The position numbers and the translations under genes are program-made. DNA of 64,000 nt from the NCBI GenBank assembly GCA_000328365.1, contig KB304845.1, forward strand, positions 113,561 through 177,560. Reading direction: 5' to 3'. The notes beneath the pieces were generated by a model. It saw only the letters and a list, made by a program, of their open reading frames with translations. It was not told the origin of the DNA and made no database searches. Of the stretch, positions 47,401 through 60,966 are shown piece after piece (the first letter of the stretch is position 1; every line of letters begins with the position of its first letter). Source of the stretch: Capitella teleta (taxonomy: Eukaryota; Annelida; Polychaeta; Capitellidae).

Positions 47401-50400
47401 CCATACGGTTGATACAACTGAAAATTCGCCAGCAAAATGAAGAATTGAACTCACCGACACAGGCGGTGTCTTCGTACGGCTGATATCCCGGCATGCACTT
47501 GCATCCGCCCTGCGCGTACATCCAGGCACCCGCGGAGTTGCACAAATACGTCGGAGCTTTATCCATGGCAGCGTGCTCCACGCACTGGCCCTCCACTTTC
47601 TCCAGGGCAGTCCGCTCTTGTCCAGTTGTCCGATTTGGGAACACAGCGAAATTTTTCGTCACAGACGGACACATGTGGTAGTAAAGTCGCACCCTGATCA
47701 AGGTCGTACACGCGCCCTGATCAAAGAAAGCGAGGTACAGACCCCGCCTCGTGATGGGCAGGTCTCGCACTTCAGTGTTCAGCACTGGATTGGAGAGGTC
47801 AGTGAAGACCTGGTCAGCCGCAATGGCGTCGACCAGCGTGTAGGTGGACTCATCCCACGTGGGTCGCATGGAATTGGCGAAATCCGACTCCGCCTCGTAA
47901 TAGAGCAGCTTGAACGACTCCTTGCACTGTTGCAGTCTCTCTGGGTCGTGGTACTTGGTGCATTTGCGCATCGTGAACGTCACCTCGACATAGACACGGT
48001 TTGCTGTTCCGCGCGGAATGTACGGAGTGCGAAGCCAATTGTTGACTTGCTGGGCCTCCACTCGACACACGGTGTACACACGGAGCGCCTCGCCAGCACT
48101 GTTGTAGCTCGCTTCACGCCACTGAAAAATAAATTCAAACGATCACATCTTAAATTAAGATCAACAGAAAGATTGCGTAATCATGTGCTATTAAGCCACA
48201 TCTCCGCTTCAGAGCACCCTCCATCAACCCGCATACGTCACACGACCTTTGACCCGGGGTTTTAATGACCCTATAATAAAGTAACATCTCGGCCGATCAG
48301 AGATCATTCGGTGCGAATCAGATCTGGAGAGATCAAAGGGTTCAATGAACTTTATGGCGGAAAGCGAATCGTTTGTTTTTGGTGCAGCACTGCTGTTGTG
48401 TGGTATTTTGTACGATTTCGGGTTTTATGTTTGTCGGGATACAGAAATACAGAAGTGGGAAAGCAATTCGTGATTCACATCGGATTGCCAATAACATCAA
48501 CGGCAGTTTGTGCGTCTAAGCATTTATTTGTAAACTAAAACTTCGCCATGAAATTCGTGAACAAAAAATCTCGTACACAGCATGGTTTCGTACTTAAAGA
48601 CAGTTATATTTTATATTTGTATTTTAAGCCCGTCAAATTTATTTGTCACTATTATTATTTGGAGAGAATAAAAAGAGCGAGGGAGCGATCCGAATATTTC
48701 ATGAACGTATTTCTAAACAAAGACAATATTTTCTGTTTTGACTACGATCACCGCAGGGCTGCTTTCACAATTCACATCGTGCAGAGAATAAGATCCATTT
48801 TTCATACTTTTATCACAAGAAAAAAGTTCTGACGAAAATGGGTTTCGTTGATCGGTTGAGCTATTCGAGAGGAGCTCAAGTTACAGACATGAACACTGCC
48901 TCCGAGGAAGAGCTATAATTACGACAGGGCACACCCGCAGAGCTCATTGATCGTATCACCCGAGTCTTATCATTAGGCTTCGTTAAGATAAGCAGCGAAA
49001 TTATATCTTAATTTATTAGATTTCGAGGCGCGATGTTTTCAGCTTGGAGTTCGTCGAAGCATACAGCGTGTTCCAATTGCGAAGATGCTTTCGAGAGGCT
49101 TCACAAGATGAAAGGTGTTTAGAGCCGACGTCAAGTCGGCCTTCAGCGCAACTCCGAGCGACAGGGTAGAAGATTTGAGCGACACCCGATACTCAAGACA
49201 GGGTGGGTCGAAAAAAATTTATCATGCGACAGCTAAACGCGAACAGACAATAATAGAAAGAAAAGTGCATTAGAGAGGAAAAAAAAACTTAATGAGCAGA
49301 GAAAATAAACACAAGAGCGTATTCCGGCAATCAATGTCAACCATGTTTGTTGATGCTGCTGTCATGGCAACGATGGCTCCGTTGCTAGGGACGCTATAAT
49401 TATTTAAAAGGTCTGGATGAAGACATCTGTTTATAATGCATTCCATTTAAATTGCGATAATCGTCGCTTTCACATATCACGAAGAAAAGAAAAATTCAAA
49501 GAAGATAAAAAGAAAACCTATAGGGAAATAAATAATGAGACGTTATGCTTAATTTAGCGCCACCCGATACCGAAAATACCCAGCATGATATCTTGGCGTG
49601 AAATCCTCACAAAAGAGAGAAGAGAAGCAGAATTGCAACCGACAGCAAGACAGGTGCACGGAACAAGATAGCACAAAACAACCCACGCTCAGCCGACGCA
49701 GCATAGCATAGCCATAATTAGCCAACAATGGCTACAGCCAGTGAACTGCCAATCAATCGAAAGTAAACAAAACAAACGAGGGAAGTTAACGCAAATTCAC
49801 GACCAGAAGCGAATGAAACATTCAACGGATCTCAGCACAAAAGAAACACAACCATAAAAGGAATTGAACGCAGTTTTACGACACAACGCAAATCGCACGG
49901 CTGTAAAATCATCATTGAAACTGCTGAACAATGAGAAGAAAATCAGATAAATAAAAATGGTCATGTAAACACTCGGTATAAATCAGAAGTCATGAAGCTA
50001 AATATTACAGTTGCCAAAATGAGAAATCCATAAAATAAACAGAAAGGAGTTTAGCGCCAAAAAAACCCGCTCAATTTGAGCAAGTTGGTTCGAATTACGC
50101 ACAAGAAATCTTGTACAGAACTTCAGCTGTTTGCAGTCGATCAAAAAAAATTGCATCTTTTTTTCCTACTAAAGCTCCAAACTTTTAGGCACAAGAAAAA
50201 AAGTTTAGCGCACAAGTGTTGATTCGTCAAGGATTGGAGGAGAGTGGAAATGAATCATTTCTCGTGATTGATCATTGTTGGGTATTTTGGTACAGGTAGA
50301 GATGGGGAGGAGGCAAGAGGAGGCGAAAGAGGAGGAGGAGGAATACGAAGAGATTGCGGGAGATAGGGAAGGGAGAGATAAGCCCACGGGGCTTTAGAAG

Positions 50401-53400
50401 GGTTATCTGCGAGATAAACACGGGCCATATCTAGCAGAGTTGCATTGAAACCCGAACCACGACCCCCCCCCCCCTCCCGCCTCATCCCTCAATGGACAAC
50501 CGTGCAGTCAAGCGAGCGGTCAGTTTCCTTGACCCGTCGCTGACCTCGTTTAATGGCTTAGTTTAATTGCCTCAGCAAACGACTCTATTCGCTTTTTTCG
50601 GCTGGACGAGACGGTCATTTCGCTGACCACCAGACTCGTCATCAAAATCGCATTAAACCAAGAATGACCACTGTCCGAATGCGGTCATCTTCGGCTGCAG
50701 GGGCGGACAGATCGACCCCTACCCGCCCCGGACGATCAACGATGCGGGCGAATCGGCATTCGACAATAAATCTCAAAAATTCCACCGCCAAAAATATCCT
50801 CCCGAAATCAAGCAAAATTTCCGCGCATAATTGAATGACAAATTAATATTTTACAGGAGCCTTATGGCGTTTTGCGTGGGGTCGCGAGCTCTAAATCACT
50901 AAATTTGCAACAGAATCCGCGAAAAAAGCGACTCGCAGCTGGAAGAAATTAGAGGCGGGATACCGCCCGGGATTTCGTTTCTCCCGAACAACAGATACAT
51001 CATGAACATGTCGCACGACGCTTTGAAATTGACGCGGCGCCAATTCACTTTTATGGCAAATACATTCGGGATCGGTAATTGCTGGTGTCGGCATAAATTC
51101 TCAAATGCCGTCCTCGCAAGGTCAAATAGTCGGAGGCAAGGTCAAATCAACTCTTGACCTTGGCGCGGTGCCATTCGACTGGGCGATAATAGCGATAAGG
51201 AGGCGTTGAGAGAACACTGCGTTGAAAGACATTAAATGCGACATTTCGTACGCGCGGCGGCGGCAGTCATTGTTGAAAGCGGGGAGAATTCTGCTGAAAT
51301 ATTCACAGGATCGCGAGGGAAAAGTGAGTCATACGGAAGCAAAATCCCGAATACGGGAGAGCGAAGCCCCTGGTTCGGATCCGGCGCCCAATTCCGCTTG
51401 GTGTCAGCACCGGAAGTAGACTAATGCACCCACAATGCCTCGGTGCAAGATGGGTACAAGGTAAAAAAGAAGACAATGGTTGGATATCTCATTCGCTTGC
51501 TCAACCGGTACAATGGACAGTGAGCGATAATAGGGGAAAGAGTGGGCCATTAATGGCAAGCCGACATCGATATATCGTCTATTTTGCGCTATCTCGCCGA
51601 AACACGCGTCTCGGGAAACGACTCTCGCGAGAAACACGAAAGTTGCGCGATGTTTCACACGGCGGCACGTACGCGCAAACGCCAAGGTCACGGTCAAGCT
51701 TAGAGGTCAGAGTAGTTGCATGCCATGTCACGAAAATACACCGCTAGCTCAAAGCGGAAAGACGAGCAGAGATGCTCACTTAGTCAACATTGAAATCCTG
51801 TTGAAGACCTCAGATCATTATTGGAGGCACACTTCGACCCTCCTCTCAGAAAGATCAAATTTCAAGTAATTTGTCAAAAAAAAATCCAAAAAATAACAAA
51901 GAAACTCCGACGGGAAAACTCAAAAGACGAAAAAAAATTCTGATTCATATTTTTCCCCTTCATGCATGTCGCTAAGTAAATTTACTTTAGGAACTCCATT
52001 ACTATGAATAGCACTTTTTTCTTTCTTTAAAATCGACAACAAATTCACACCTGAGCTAATCTACCTTCACACAGCACTCGACAAGCATATTTCAGACGCG
52101 AATAATGTTTGTACATCTGCAGAAATTCCACTGAGATGAACTGACAAATCAAACTACATCATAGTACATGGGCCATTCAGTCATGTTTGCCTGCACATGT
52201 CTCTCCTCTTTCTTACTGCGAATTGCGCTGAAAACTCTCTCTACCTCGAAGAACCGCTATCTCGAGCAGCAGAGCTATCGTAAAATCCGCCCGCAGCCAC
52301 GATGTCGATAGCATTGTGCTTCTATTGATAAAAGCAACACGGCTGAGATGACCCCCCGATGACCTTCGGATGACCTTCTACCACTCAGTTGTGCATAATA
52401 CTTACACTGAAACCCCTGTGGTCATCTCTTTAAACTGGACATCAACGCTTATTCCGTCGTTTGGAGGCTTTCCCTGTGACGTAGGCGGTAACCATGACAA
52501 CACAATTTCCCAAAATGACATAAAGACGTATTGCATAATTCAGCGTAACCCCTCGGCACCTGCAAACTAAGCACTTCGCATCGGCGCTAATGACCACTGT
52601 CCACTGTCCACTCTAGCCTCGGTCAACTTGACCATTCAGCGTTTAACAATGTGCGAAAATCGCCACAAGCAAAGAATCAGCGAGCTCAATATTAACTTAA
52701 TAAGTCATTGTACTCAACGCGAAAACTATAATAAAAGACGAATAAATATGCCTTTAAACTGGAGATATAATATTATATTGCAAAATCACTGATTTATTTA
52801 TATAATATTAATATAATAACGGAATTTTGGAGGCCAACTTGGAGCAAAGATTTTCTACTACTGAGAAAAGCAACAACAAGTTTGGAGTCTTTGTTTTGAA
52901 CACAGAGCAAAATATTTGGATGCAACGTTTCAACACAGAGAACTTTGTTTAAAAAGGAATCTCAAGTACATGATGATAAAACGGGAAAGCTGCACGCGAG
53001 TTGCCATGGAAACGCAAATCATAACAAGTCTGGAATATAGTTGTCAAGGCAACTCACTTCAACGAGGATAAAAAAACCGAACGGCAAATCCATCAATAAA
53101 TGTCGGGTTATAACTCAATCGTGTTTTACATAACTTTGTCTTTCTTTAAAACTGTGTACAATTTAAAATCGCGTTAAAATGCCAGGGTTAAACGTTCATC
53201 TGCCTCAGGGCATAAAAGAGGAGATGTTTTGGGAAGAGGAGGAGGAAGAGGAATGCAAGCGGCGGTCACGTGACTCCGTAATGGCGACAGCGAAATGCCA
53301 TAAAACGCAGTCATTCGTCATCATTTTCGCCACAAGAGCCACCGACAGCGAAGCAGGGAAAATGTACGTGAATGTAAATGTGAATGCAAAAGAGGCCTCG

Positions 53401-56400
53401 GGTTCGTGCGGGGGAGGGAGTTGACTTACCCCTCGACGTCCGGTGTTTTCCATGTCGTGCGAATAAGTGACCCAATCGAGCGAGTCCTCTGCCTTCGTGT
53501 CCAATATGGTCACTGCAATAGACAAGAGTGTAATTAGTCCGAGTGGTCAATTTGCACCGATGTCTTGCAGCGTGAAATTAGTCCTGACGAGGGTCATCTT
53601 GAAACTGGACCCGACAGGAGAGGCATCGGATGAAACGCCGCCCCCCGCCGGGCATGCAACGGTCAGTAATTAGCATACGTGATTAAAAGAACAGGCGTTA
53701 CCATGGAAACTGAGATGCCGGATAAATGCCCCGGCCTTGGCTGTATTTTGACCGATCTATTTATGGCCATTCCTGGCACGATCGGACGCCGGCCATCCCA
53801 CGAGAGTTGCTATGGTTTCATCGAAGCGGGATTCAGCGCGAACAGAAGAAAAGAAAAGACTTTTTTTTTTCTGGGGAGTTTTTCTTGGCCAAAAATGGAA
53901 TATAGAATAGTTGTTGTGATTGTTGATCGGAGCGAAATCCATCCGCGAGATTTCTCGTACAGAAAGCATGAGCTTTTTTATCGAAATTCACTTCATCGTT
54001 TTTGACACTAAAATAAACAAACAAAAAAACCGTCGCGTCCGAATAACGCGAGATGCCACAAGTAGGCGGGGTTCATTGTACTCATCGCGAAGTCAATAAT
54101 TTATGAGCAGGAAGAATATTACATAACAAGTACAAAATGCACCGTGGTGTCGGGTGAGGCGAAGTAAGGTGTATAATTTTCGAGTTAACATGAATCAGTC
54201 GTATTAGAGCGGCCTCTGTCACGTTGTCAATAGCAACGCGTTGTGCCTCCCATGCCATCTGCATCTCAGCCAGGAGGGAAATCTCTGCGTGTGACGTAAC
54301 ATCGGGCGTTGCAAGGCATCTGGCGGGACACGGAAGGCGCCAGGAGATAATGCCTCATTTCGGAGTTAACCTGAGTCCGCCACCAAATGCACGCACGCCA
54401 CGTGCAATTCAACAACAAAAGATTTCTCCGAGACATCCACAAGCGCTGTACGGTAAAAACATTGATCGCCTCTGCTTGTCGCGCGCAGTCGATTGGAGGG
54501 AGTCCAGCGCCCAGAATCGATGGAGAGGAGGGAGGGGGTGAGGGTGCTTAGAGACAACACGAGGCGCAGGGAAGTACACGGCTTGGCTTTCATTGAAACC
54601 ACCCTGTTAGATATACATTAATATACCTCAGACAAACGGCTGAATTATTCACCATTTCCCGTTAATGGTGAATAGCATCGCGCAATATTACTCGCTGTTA
54701 TTTTTCTATTGAGGAAGAAATATTATACGTTGTATATATTATTCAAAGATATAAAAGCAGCATTAATTATTCATGAGATTCATTTGACCTCAGCGAGGCA
54801 AAAAAGGTCAAGACTATTTACGAGCACAAAAAAAATATATATTCGAAAATGAGAAAGTAAGTTGATTAAGCGAGGATGAAAGAACGACGAAATTGGTTGC
54901 TAATAGCAACAGAGAAAGATCGACAGAAAAGATGAAAAAGAATGTTGTATACGAAGGAATCCGTGATCAGAACATTCCTCTCCGCGGAGAACACCTTGCC
55001 TGGTCAAGCAATCAGCTGACCGCTTAAGCCATCTGTCGCTGAGGTCTTAATTATTATTGAGTCTAATTACGGGTCATCAACGCGGGGCTTTCATCCATCA
55101 ACAATTGACCAGCGCTCTTTATTTATAAAACAACGATATTGTTTTCGCTTCCTCTTCTTCTCGCAGGAGGGGGAGGGGGGGGGGTGTTGGCAGTGTTTGG
55201 GGTCAAATGAGGTCAACTCAGCGTAGCTGCACGATGTGAAGTTGTCTGTTCGATGTCAGTTCTTTCTGAAAGCGCTTCGGGCGATAAAACCAGTGTTTCA
55301 CAGATAACGCCCGAACATCACATGACACGGAGGAGAATTGTTGCGCGGAATATATCTCGCAAATCGAACAATTTCCATCACACATCTGGCGATAAGTCTT
55401 ATCTATATAGCGACGCTAAATTAGCAAAGATCAAAGCTGGCGAGCGGTGGGTTTCCGCGAGAATAGTGTAAAGGACTAAATTTTAAGTAGTGTTGTTTCT
55501 TCTGTGAATCCTAATCACAATTGTTGATTTAATCTCAAATGATAAGCATTTTAAGAGAGCAATACTTGCATAATAAACTAACAGATAAAAACCGAATTTA
55601 TCATAACACCATAGCTGACTTCATAGCTGTTTGCCATAAACGTGCTATTATTGACGATAAGTAAACATTCCACGAGAATAATTATCACGATTTTCGCACA
55701 TCATGTGTGAGATAGACGGGCGAAACCCTCGACATGAATATTAAAACAGGATTCTGACGGATCCCGGAGGATTCGGGAAAATCGCAGGGAAGAGGGGGTG
55801 GGTTGATGGACAGCTGACCGGCGGCGGCAAGTGGTCACTTCAGTGCTGTCTACTGAATGGATACAGAGCAGAACATGCTCTGAATGACCAAAGCGCAAAA
55901 GGGAGTAGCGTTTATTCACACAGTGACCACTGTCCACTGTGGTGACCACTGATCGGAGCCTCTCCCGCACACCGCAAGGTCACTCGGGTCAGCGGAGATC
56001 GATCGTGATTGATAAGATGACGTAAGCGGCTGCAAGTAATTTGATTACACTCCTAATTATCCGATTATCCCAGCAGGACGCCTTCCCTGTTAATGGGAGA
56101 TAGACGCAAATCCAGACCAAATATCTCACACCACAAGAAATAAATCAACAGAAAACGTCGCGGTTTTGTTTCGACTTAGAAAGACAAAAAAACATCTTAT
56201 CTGTGTAATAACATTTGTACGCGACATTTATGTGTACAAACGATATAAAAAAAAACTGAAATTAACTCTTACAAATCACAAATACGGCGAGTTTTATCTT
56301 ACAAACAAATGTTCGTGATAGAAGTTTACACTGTGAGCCATAAAATCTAAACAGCAGCCAACTCCCATTGGCGAGAATCGCTGATATTTTTACGAGCAAC

Positions 56401-59400
56401 AGGACCTAATGACCAGTGACCAGCATAGAGCGCACAGAAGAAGTCTGATAAATACATTATAGATGTAACACATCCAGCAGAAAGACATTCGAAATGCATT
56501 CGTCAATACCCGAAGCCATTCGTTTCTCCGCGTCAGTTCAGACGAGCGATAGCACACAGTCGAGTGTCGAATGATCCGCCACAGACTACGAAGTCCACTG
56601 GCGCCAGGAACTCCCCCACCCCGTGCTAATTTTTCCCACTCCCGACTCCTCCCCAGGGCTCAAGGAACAAGTTGAATCCACACTTCGTATCTTTCAGTGA
56701 ACACGCGAAAATCACAAAACAGAAGTGATTTTGAGGGAGAAATCGCGGAATCGCGCGTGGAGGTCGGTTTGTTTTGACTTGATGACAATATTGACATGCT
56801 ACTTGATATGCTTATAAATATTCATGAGTTGCGGAGATACTTGAAGGGATTTTGAAGAGAGTAGGCCCTTGGATTAATAGCATCCATCATTTATTTAAAA
56901 AGCTTCAATTGATTCGATTATTATGAAAACGAGGTCAGCCAAACGGAACTGATCCGAGAAAAAGATTTCATCTTGGGATTACGCAACCGCGAATTCCGAC
57001 GATGAATCGATGACGCAATCCACTGATGAGATTAATAATCTCACTAACACTTCATCCATTCGTTCCTTCGCTCGGCTGCAGGCAGACAGTAAAGTGAGCC
57101 ACATTAGTGCAAACTCATTAATCACTTTCAACGTCAAGAGATCCCAGATTTAAAAAGAGGCCTTTTTGGTTAGCATTGCGCTGAAAGAGGGTGGATATAA
57201 AAGCGCTTCTGACCACAAGCAACCCTCCATTAAACACCCCAGGCCTCGAAAATATAACGACATTTTCTCTATTAAAGGTCGCTACCATCTGTTTTAAACT
57301 TTGAATACAACGAAATCAGCAGAGAAGTTGTTTTTAAAAAGTGAAATGCGAAAATATTATCTTTCTCTGAATGAATTCGTATAAGGCGAATGCGTTCTTC
57401 CATTTGCCAATTCAACTGCGGCAGTTATAAAAACAATGTTTTTTTAATTTTTTTTTTTTTTTTTATGGAGTTGATGTGTGGAATTCGTGGAAAAAGTCCT
57501 CTGCAAATATCCGCTGAATTTTGACCAAAAAAGGCTCGGATCGCAAAGCAAGTTGATGCGCAAGTATTTGCGTTGCGTAACATCTACTAAAAGCTGCGAA
57601 AACATCACTGAGAGGCTTAATGGAAGGTCAACACTCGGGAAAATGCAATCGGAGTACCATGGACAGCTAAAGCGCTTTCACGACCTTATGCAAGCCATTG
57701 CCAGGTGCACATAGGTCAAAAAAAGAATGCCCCAGGCGGAGATCCAGTATTTGGGTAAGAATGATTGCTACATCAACTGTTACGTAATGTTAAGTCAGGT
57801 AAATAAAAGCCGGCTATTGATGAAGCTAATGGGCTGTTGTGACTCTCCTGAAACATGCCGCTGGTGGGCACATCATTAAAGGTGTTTTAAAAGGTAAAAA
57901 ACAATCTTTTGTTCGATTTAAGTGACGATGATGACCGTAGAATTAACATTGGGTATTCAAGTTCCAGGAAAAAAAGTATCAAAGAGGCGGAATTCGGTGA
58001 AAGTTCACCACAGAAATGAAGAGCAAAATAATTATGAGCCATTGAAAAGGTAACCAAAAAGGCAGTAAAATGGCCGTAAGCGCATCAGAATTACCGCCAT
58101 TGTGAATATGATGACGTCACACGGATACAGCGCTGTGATCGCCAGCGGAGTTGGTTAACCGGTATATATTCAAAGGAATAAAGCCAACTCTTGATGCCAA
58201 CCTCTTTGAACGACATTAATCACTCTGCCTTTTGATGTCAGCGCGCAAACCGCACTTAATAACCCACACAAACAAAAACTAATGCCTTCATCAACAGTCG
58301 CTAATTAACAGAAATTTTAGTGAATATTCTCACCGGGAAGGGGAAAGGGAAAAAAGGAAGGATAGAGATGGGGGTGTTATATTCCCTCGGTCTGTCTGGG
58401 ATCCCCGCCGGCGAAACCCGGATAAAATAGCACCCGCCCTTCCCCCCGCTGTGACAAGCCAGCGACTGATTTAACGCCAAATTAAATACACGCGTTGGAA
58501 ATTTTTTTCTTTCTTTTTACGGGATAATTCACAAGATTCGAGGACCACACGTAACTGCCTCTCCAACCGGTCCATCTTTATAAACCCAGAAAAAAAAAAT
58601 CATTCAAAAATCATAAAATATCGCCGCCAAGAAATGAAATTCCGCGAAACGAGCTAATTTCAACTTTCGATTGTTGTTGAAATAGTTGAAGGTCAAAAGA
58701 AAACGCTCGCGATAAAAATGAATGCTGAAGGCGAGAAATGAGTACAAAGGAAGTACAGTGGCGCCTGGTTGTAAAGAATCGTTCAAGATGACCGCTGAAT
58801 TCAGTCGGTGTGCGGCACAATATAAACTGCCCATTGTCCAGTCCAGCGGCCATCTCGGCGGATATTGCCGGCGATAAAAGTCTTTGCACAATATGGCGCC
58901 GTGGATCGGGGCTAAGTGATTAACGAAGCAGCCCTAATTAACCCTAATGAGTGCCGCTCAATCCCTCCAATTCAAAGCGGATGTCAGCATGCAGACAGAA
59001 GACACAATCGCCAGTAATATTGCTCACGCAGCGGTTTATTTTCTTGCGGGATTTTCACGAGGATAGAAGGAGCTTTAGGCGAAGGAAGATTCCGACCGTA
59101 AATATGTCAAGAGGCTGAGATCGACGCCGCTTTGATGACGCCGTTTTGATGACGCCGCGTCATGCCGAAATAGCCGAGCGAACAGTCGTTGTTTATACTC
59201 GCATCTGACACGCTAAAGAAGATAATGGCCGTGCCAGGGAAACTCAATACTAGTGAAATAAGGGGGAAAAAATCGCATTGAAATTTCACTCGCAAGGGAA
59301 ACAGGCACGAATTCAATGGAAGAATTAAATCGCTGGTCGAGAAGAAACAGTGGAATATTGGCACTTCTGGCAGTTCGGCAGAAATCACAGGAGTTGAAAG

Positions 59401-60877
59401 GTCGCGCTAATTAATCGTGAAAATATAACGACTTTTTAATCGCGCCTGAAGTCGTTCCATCTGTCGGTGCTATCAACACAGAAGTTGATACATTACTGTG
59501 AAACACCCCGCGAGTAGAAATACAATGCTTACCTAAGCACTGCGTCTTACTCAATAAACATTTTCCCATGCACTCTCAGTTGCTAACTTTATTCAATGTT
59601 TTTAATCCGTTTAGAAATGTGGAAATCTAGCCCAGTCGTCAGCATTTTGGGTTAAATATAAACGACATATTTAACATATATATCTGGTGCCTGGATTAAC
59701 GGGATTTAATTAAGATTCGCTGGAAAAACCCCTGACATGACAGGTAAGTGGCAGATTTGAGTAAAATGAGTAAATGATACTACTCAATATCGGATTTAAG
59801 TTCCAAGCTTAAATGGCAAAGTAAATTAGCATATCGTCGGCGGCGTTGGCTACTTTTCGAGAGCCTTTTGTGGGTCGAAACCCCGAGCCCCCCGGCCAGT
59901 TATGCAACACGGCGAAATCTGACCGTGGCGTGGCTGTCGGGCAGTGTCCATGCATTCACTGACCAATGGTCAATCCACAGGAGCCGCGACAAAAAGGCTC
60001 ATCAGATGTTGTGTTCCAATTCCGAAACACTCTGCGGGAGATGGAATTTGACAACACAGCAGATATATCGGGTGGAGCGAAGAAAATATATAAGAGAACG
60101 GAAGAATGTAGGGGAGAAAATGCCAGGATATACAACAAAAAGAGGGAGGGACGGTAGATGGAAGGGGGTAAATTGATTCGACTGTGGGGGATAGGCAACC
60201 CGCATACGTAAGGGAGAGATAATTATGGCGCAAACATGTCAGACGCCTCCGTCATTGTTTCAGGCGTCGAAGTAATTGAAAGCGTTGAAGAAAATCCAAT
60301 TAAAATCCCGCTGTGCTAAGACATCGCAGGTGGTTAAGAAAGCCAAAACGGCAATCGTAGGGGGTCAATTAATTAACCTAATTACGACACGGCCATTGAT
60401 GACCACAACTCAACCAGTGTTGGAAACGATATGCGTTTGGTAGGCGAGTAATAATGACATATAATTATAATAATTAAATGAATGTTTGTATTTACTCATC
60501 AATGCGCGCCTTAACCATGTAATATTGCTTCATATTACACAGATCATAAATTATTAATGTTATGTACACGGTGTAACGGTCACTGAAGGTGTTAAATAAT
60601 TACAAGTATAGCTGACAATGGTGTGCATAGGGAATCCGGCGAATTCACTTCCACCACATTGAACACACAGAGCGAAGCACAGAATATCCAGACAGGCCTC
60701 CACAAAAACACCGATATCTCCAGAACGGCGCTTGCCAACAGCAAACCAATGCCATCAACAGGCAGCAGGGCTCTTCCCCTTGGAGTACATACCTTGAACT
60801 TGTGTAGATAACTCGAATAATCCGCATAAAATCCACAAAACTAGAAGCGGCCATCGGCCTAAAGCGTCTTCCGCCAT
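38182..60877 (-). CDS. Eph-type receptor tyrosine kinase
   Basis: Eph receptors bind ephrins at cell contacts and signal through a cytosolic tyrosine kinase. Exons on the minus strand: 60877-60793 (signal peptide), 53512-53430 and 48121-47455 (ephrin-binding domain), 44317-44162 (Cys-rich/EGF), 43191-43011, 42952-42828, 41863-41643 and tentatively 41612-41580 (two FN3 domains), 40677-40535 (transmembrane; its 5' part is in an N gap), 40056-39995, 39932-39885 and 39650-39513 (juxtamembrane), 39463-39216, 39163-39065, 39005-38892, 38837-38696 and 38646-38504 (kinase), 38452-38182 (SAM, C-terminus). Summed length is about 986 residues, the family norm. Ligand-domain blocks include [25 protein letters not shown] and [13 protein letters not shown]. 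The C-terminus ends GFMV, a possible PDZ ligand. Splice phases agree at every checked junction. Exon 38837-38696 lacks about 53 nt and shifts frame within the kinase. EphA/EphB class cannot be assigned. Confidence 0.93.
38504..39650 (-). other. Eph juxtamembrane segment and kinase domain (damaged in one exon)
   Basis: The juxtamembrane exon carries [19 protein letters not shown] with the two regulatory tyrosines. The kinase has the glycine loop [11 protein letters not shown], the ATP lysine in [17 protein letters not shown] (split across 39065/39005), DFGLSR and [20 protein letters not shown]. The frame then jumps directly to [19 protein letters not shown]. The segment with the conserved D-V-W-S-x-G of subdomain IX is absent. 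The kinase resumes with [12 protein letters not shown]. Either the assembly dropped about 53 nt or this copy is broken. Confidence 0.85.
40678..40727. other. Assembly gap of 50 N beside the Eph transmembrane exon
   Basis: Fifty unknown bases abut the 5' side of the transmembrane exon and hide its splice acceptor. A single further N stands at 40786. Confidence 0.99.
41580..41612 (-). other. Possible 33-nt micro-exon of the Eph gene
   Basis: It lies between CTGCAG and a GTAATT donor, in phase 0 on both sides, and encodes [11 protein letters not shown], which fits the F-G end of the second FN3 domain (family 'VRA.T..G.G.YS'). The preceding intron would be only 30 nt, shorter than any other here, so this stretch may instead be continuous with the upstream exon or be intronic. 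Confidence 0.35.
44318..47454 (-). other. Eph intron between ligand-binding and Cys-rich exons
   Basis: A 3.1-kb intron with no gene recognised. It contains a promoter-like motif cluster at 47123-47180 (YY1-like, ETS-like, CTCF-like sites) and C-rich runs near 46533. Confidence 0.5.
48122..53429 (-). other. Eph intron 2 (5.3 kb)
   Basis: No exon or gene is recognised on either strand. It contains purine-rich runs (50295-50345), clusters of AGGTCA half-sites (51119-51160, 51685-51709) and two of the TGACCACTGTCC repeats (50665, 52591). Confidence 0.5.
53513..60792 (-). other. Eph intron 1 (7.3 kb)
   Basis: A large first intron, as is common in Eph genes. No coding frame resembling a protein is seen. 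A TGACCACTGTCC copy lies at 55924, G-rich runs at 55163-55185, and short homopolymers recur. Enhancers would be expected here but cannot be shown. Confidence 0.45.
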
Positions 60878-60966
60878 GGCTGATGCAGCTACACTGAAGG
60901 CTCTCATTGAGCGCGCGCTGCTAAAAGACGCTGATAAGCATATGCTAATCATATGCGCATATCATG

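Noticed and set aside
47573-48265. Long plus-strand frame opposite the Eph ligand-binding exon
   Set aside because: It is the antisense shadow of a strongly conserved coding exon and matches nothing itself.
50085-50100. GGTTCGAATTA resembling a tRNA B box
   Set aside because: No A box or cloverleaf could be built at the right distance.
57478-57714. Open frame of 78 codons in Eph intron 1
   Set aside because: It has no recognisable family, no clear splice context and lies in AT-rich intron sequence.
60878-60953. Upstream in-frame methionine (60952) as the Eph start
   Set aside because: It would lie at or before the predicted transcription start and add residues unlike a signal peptide.
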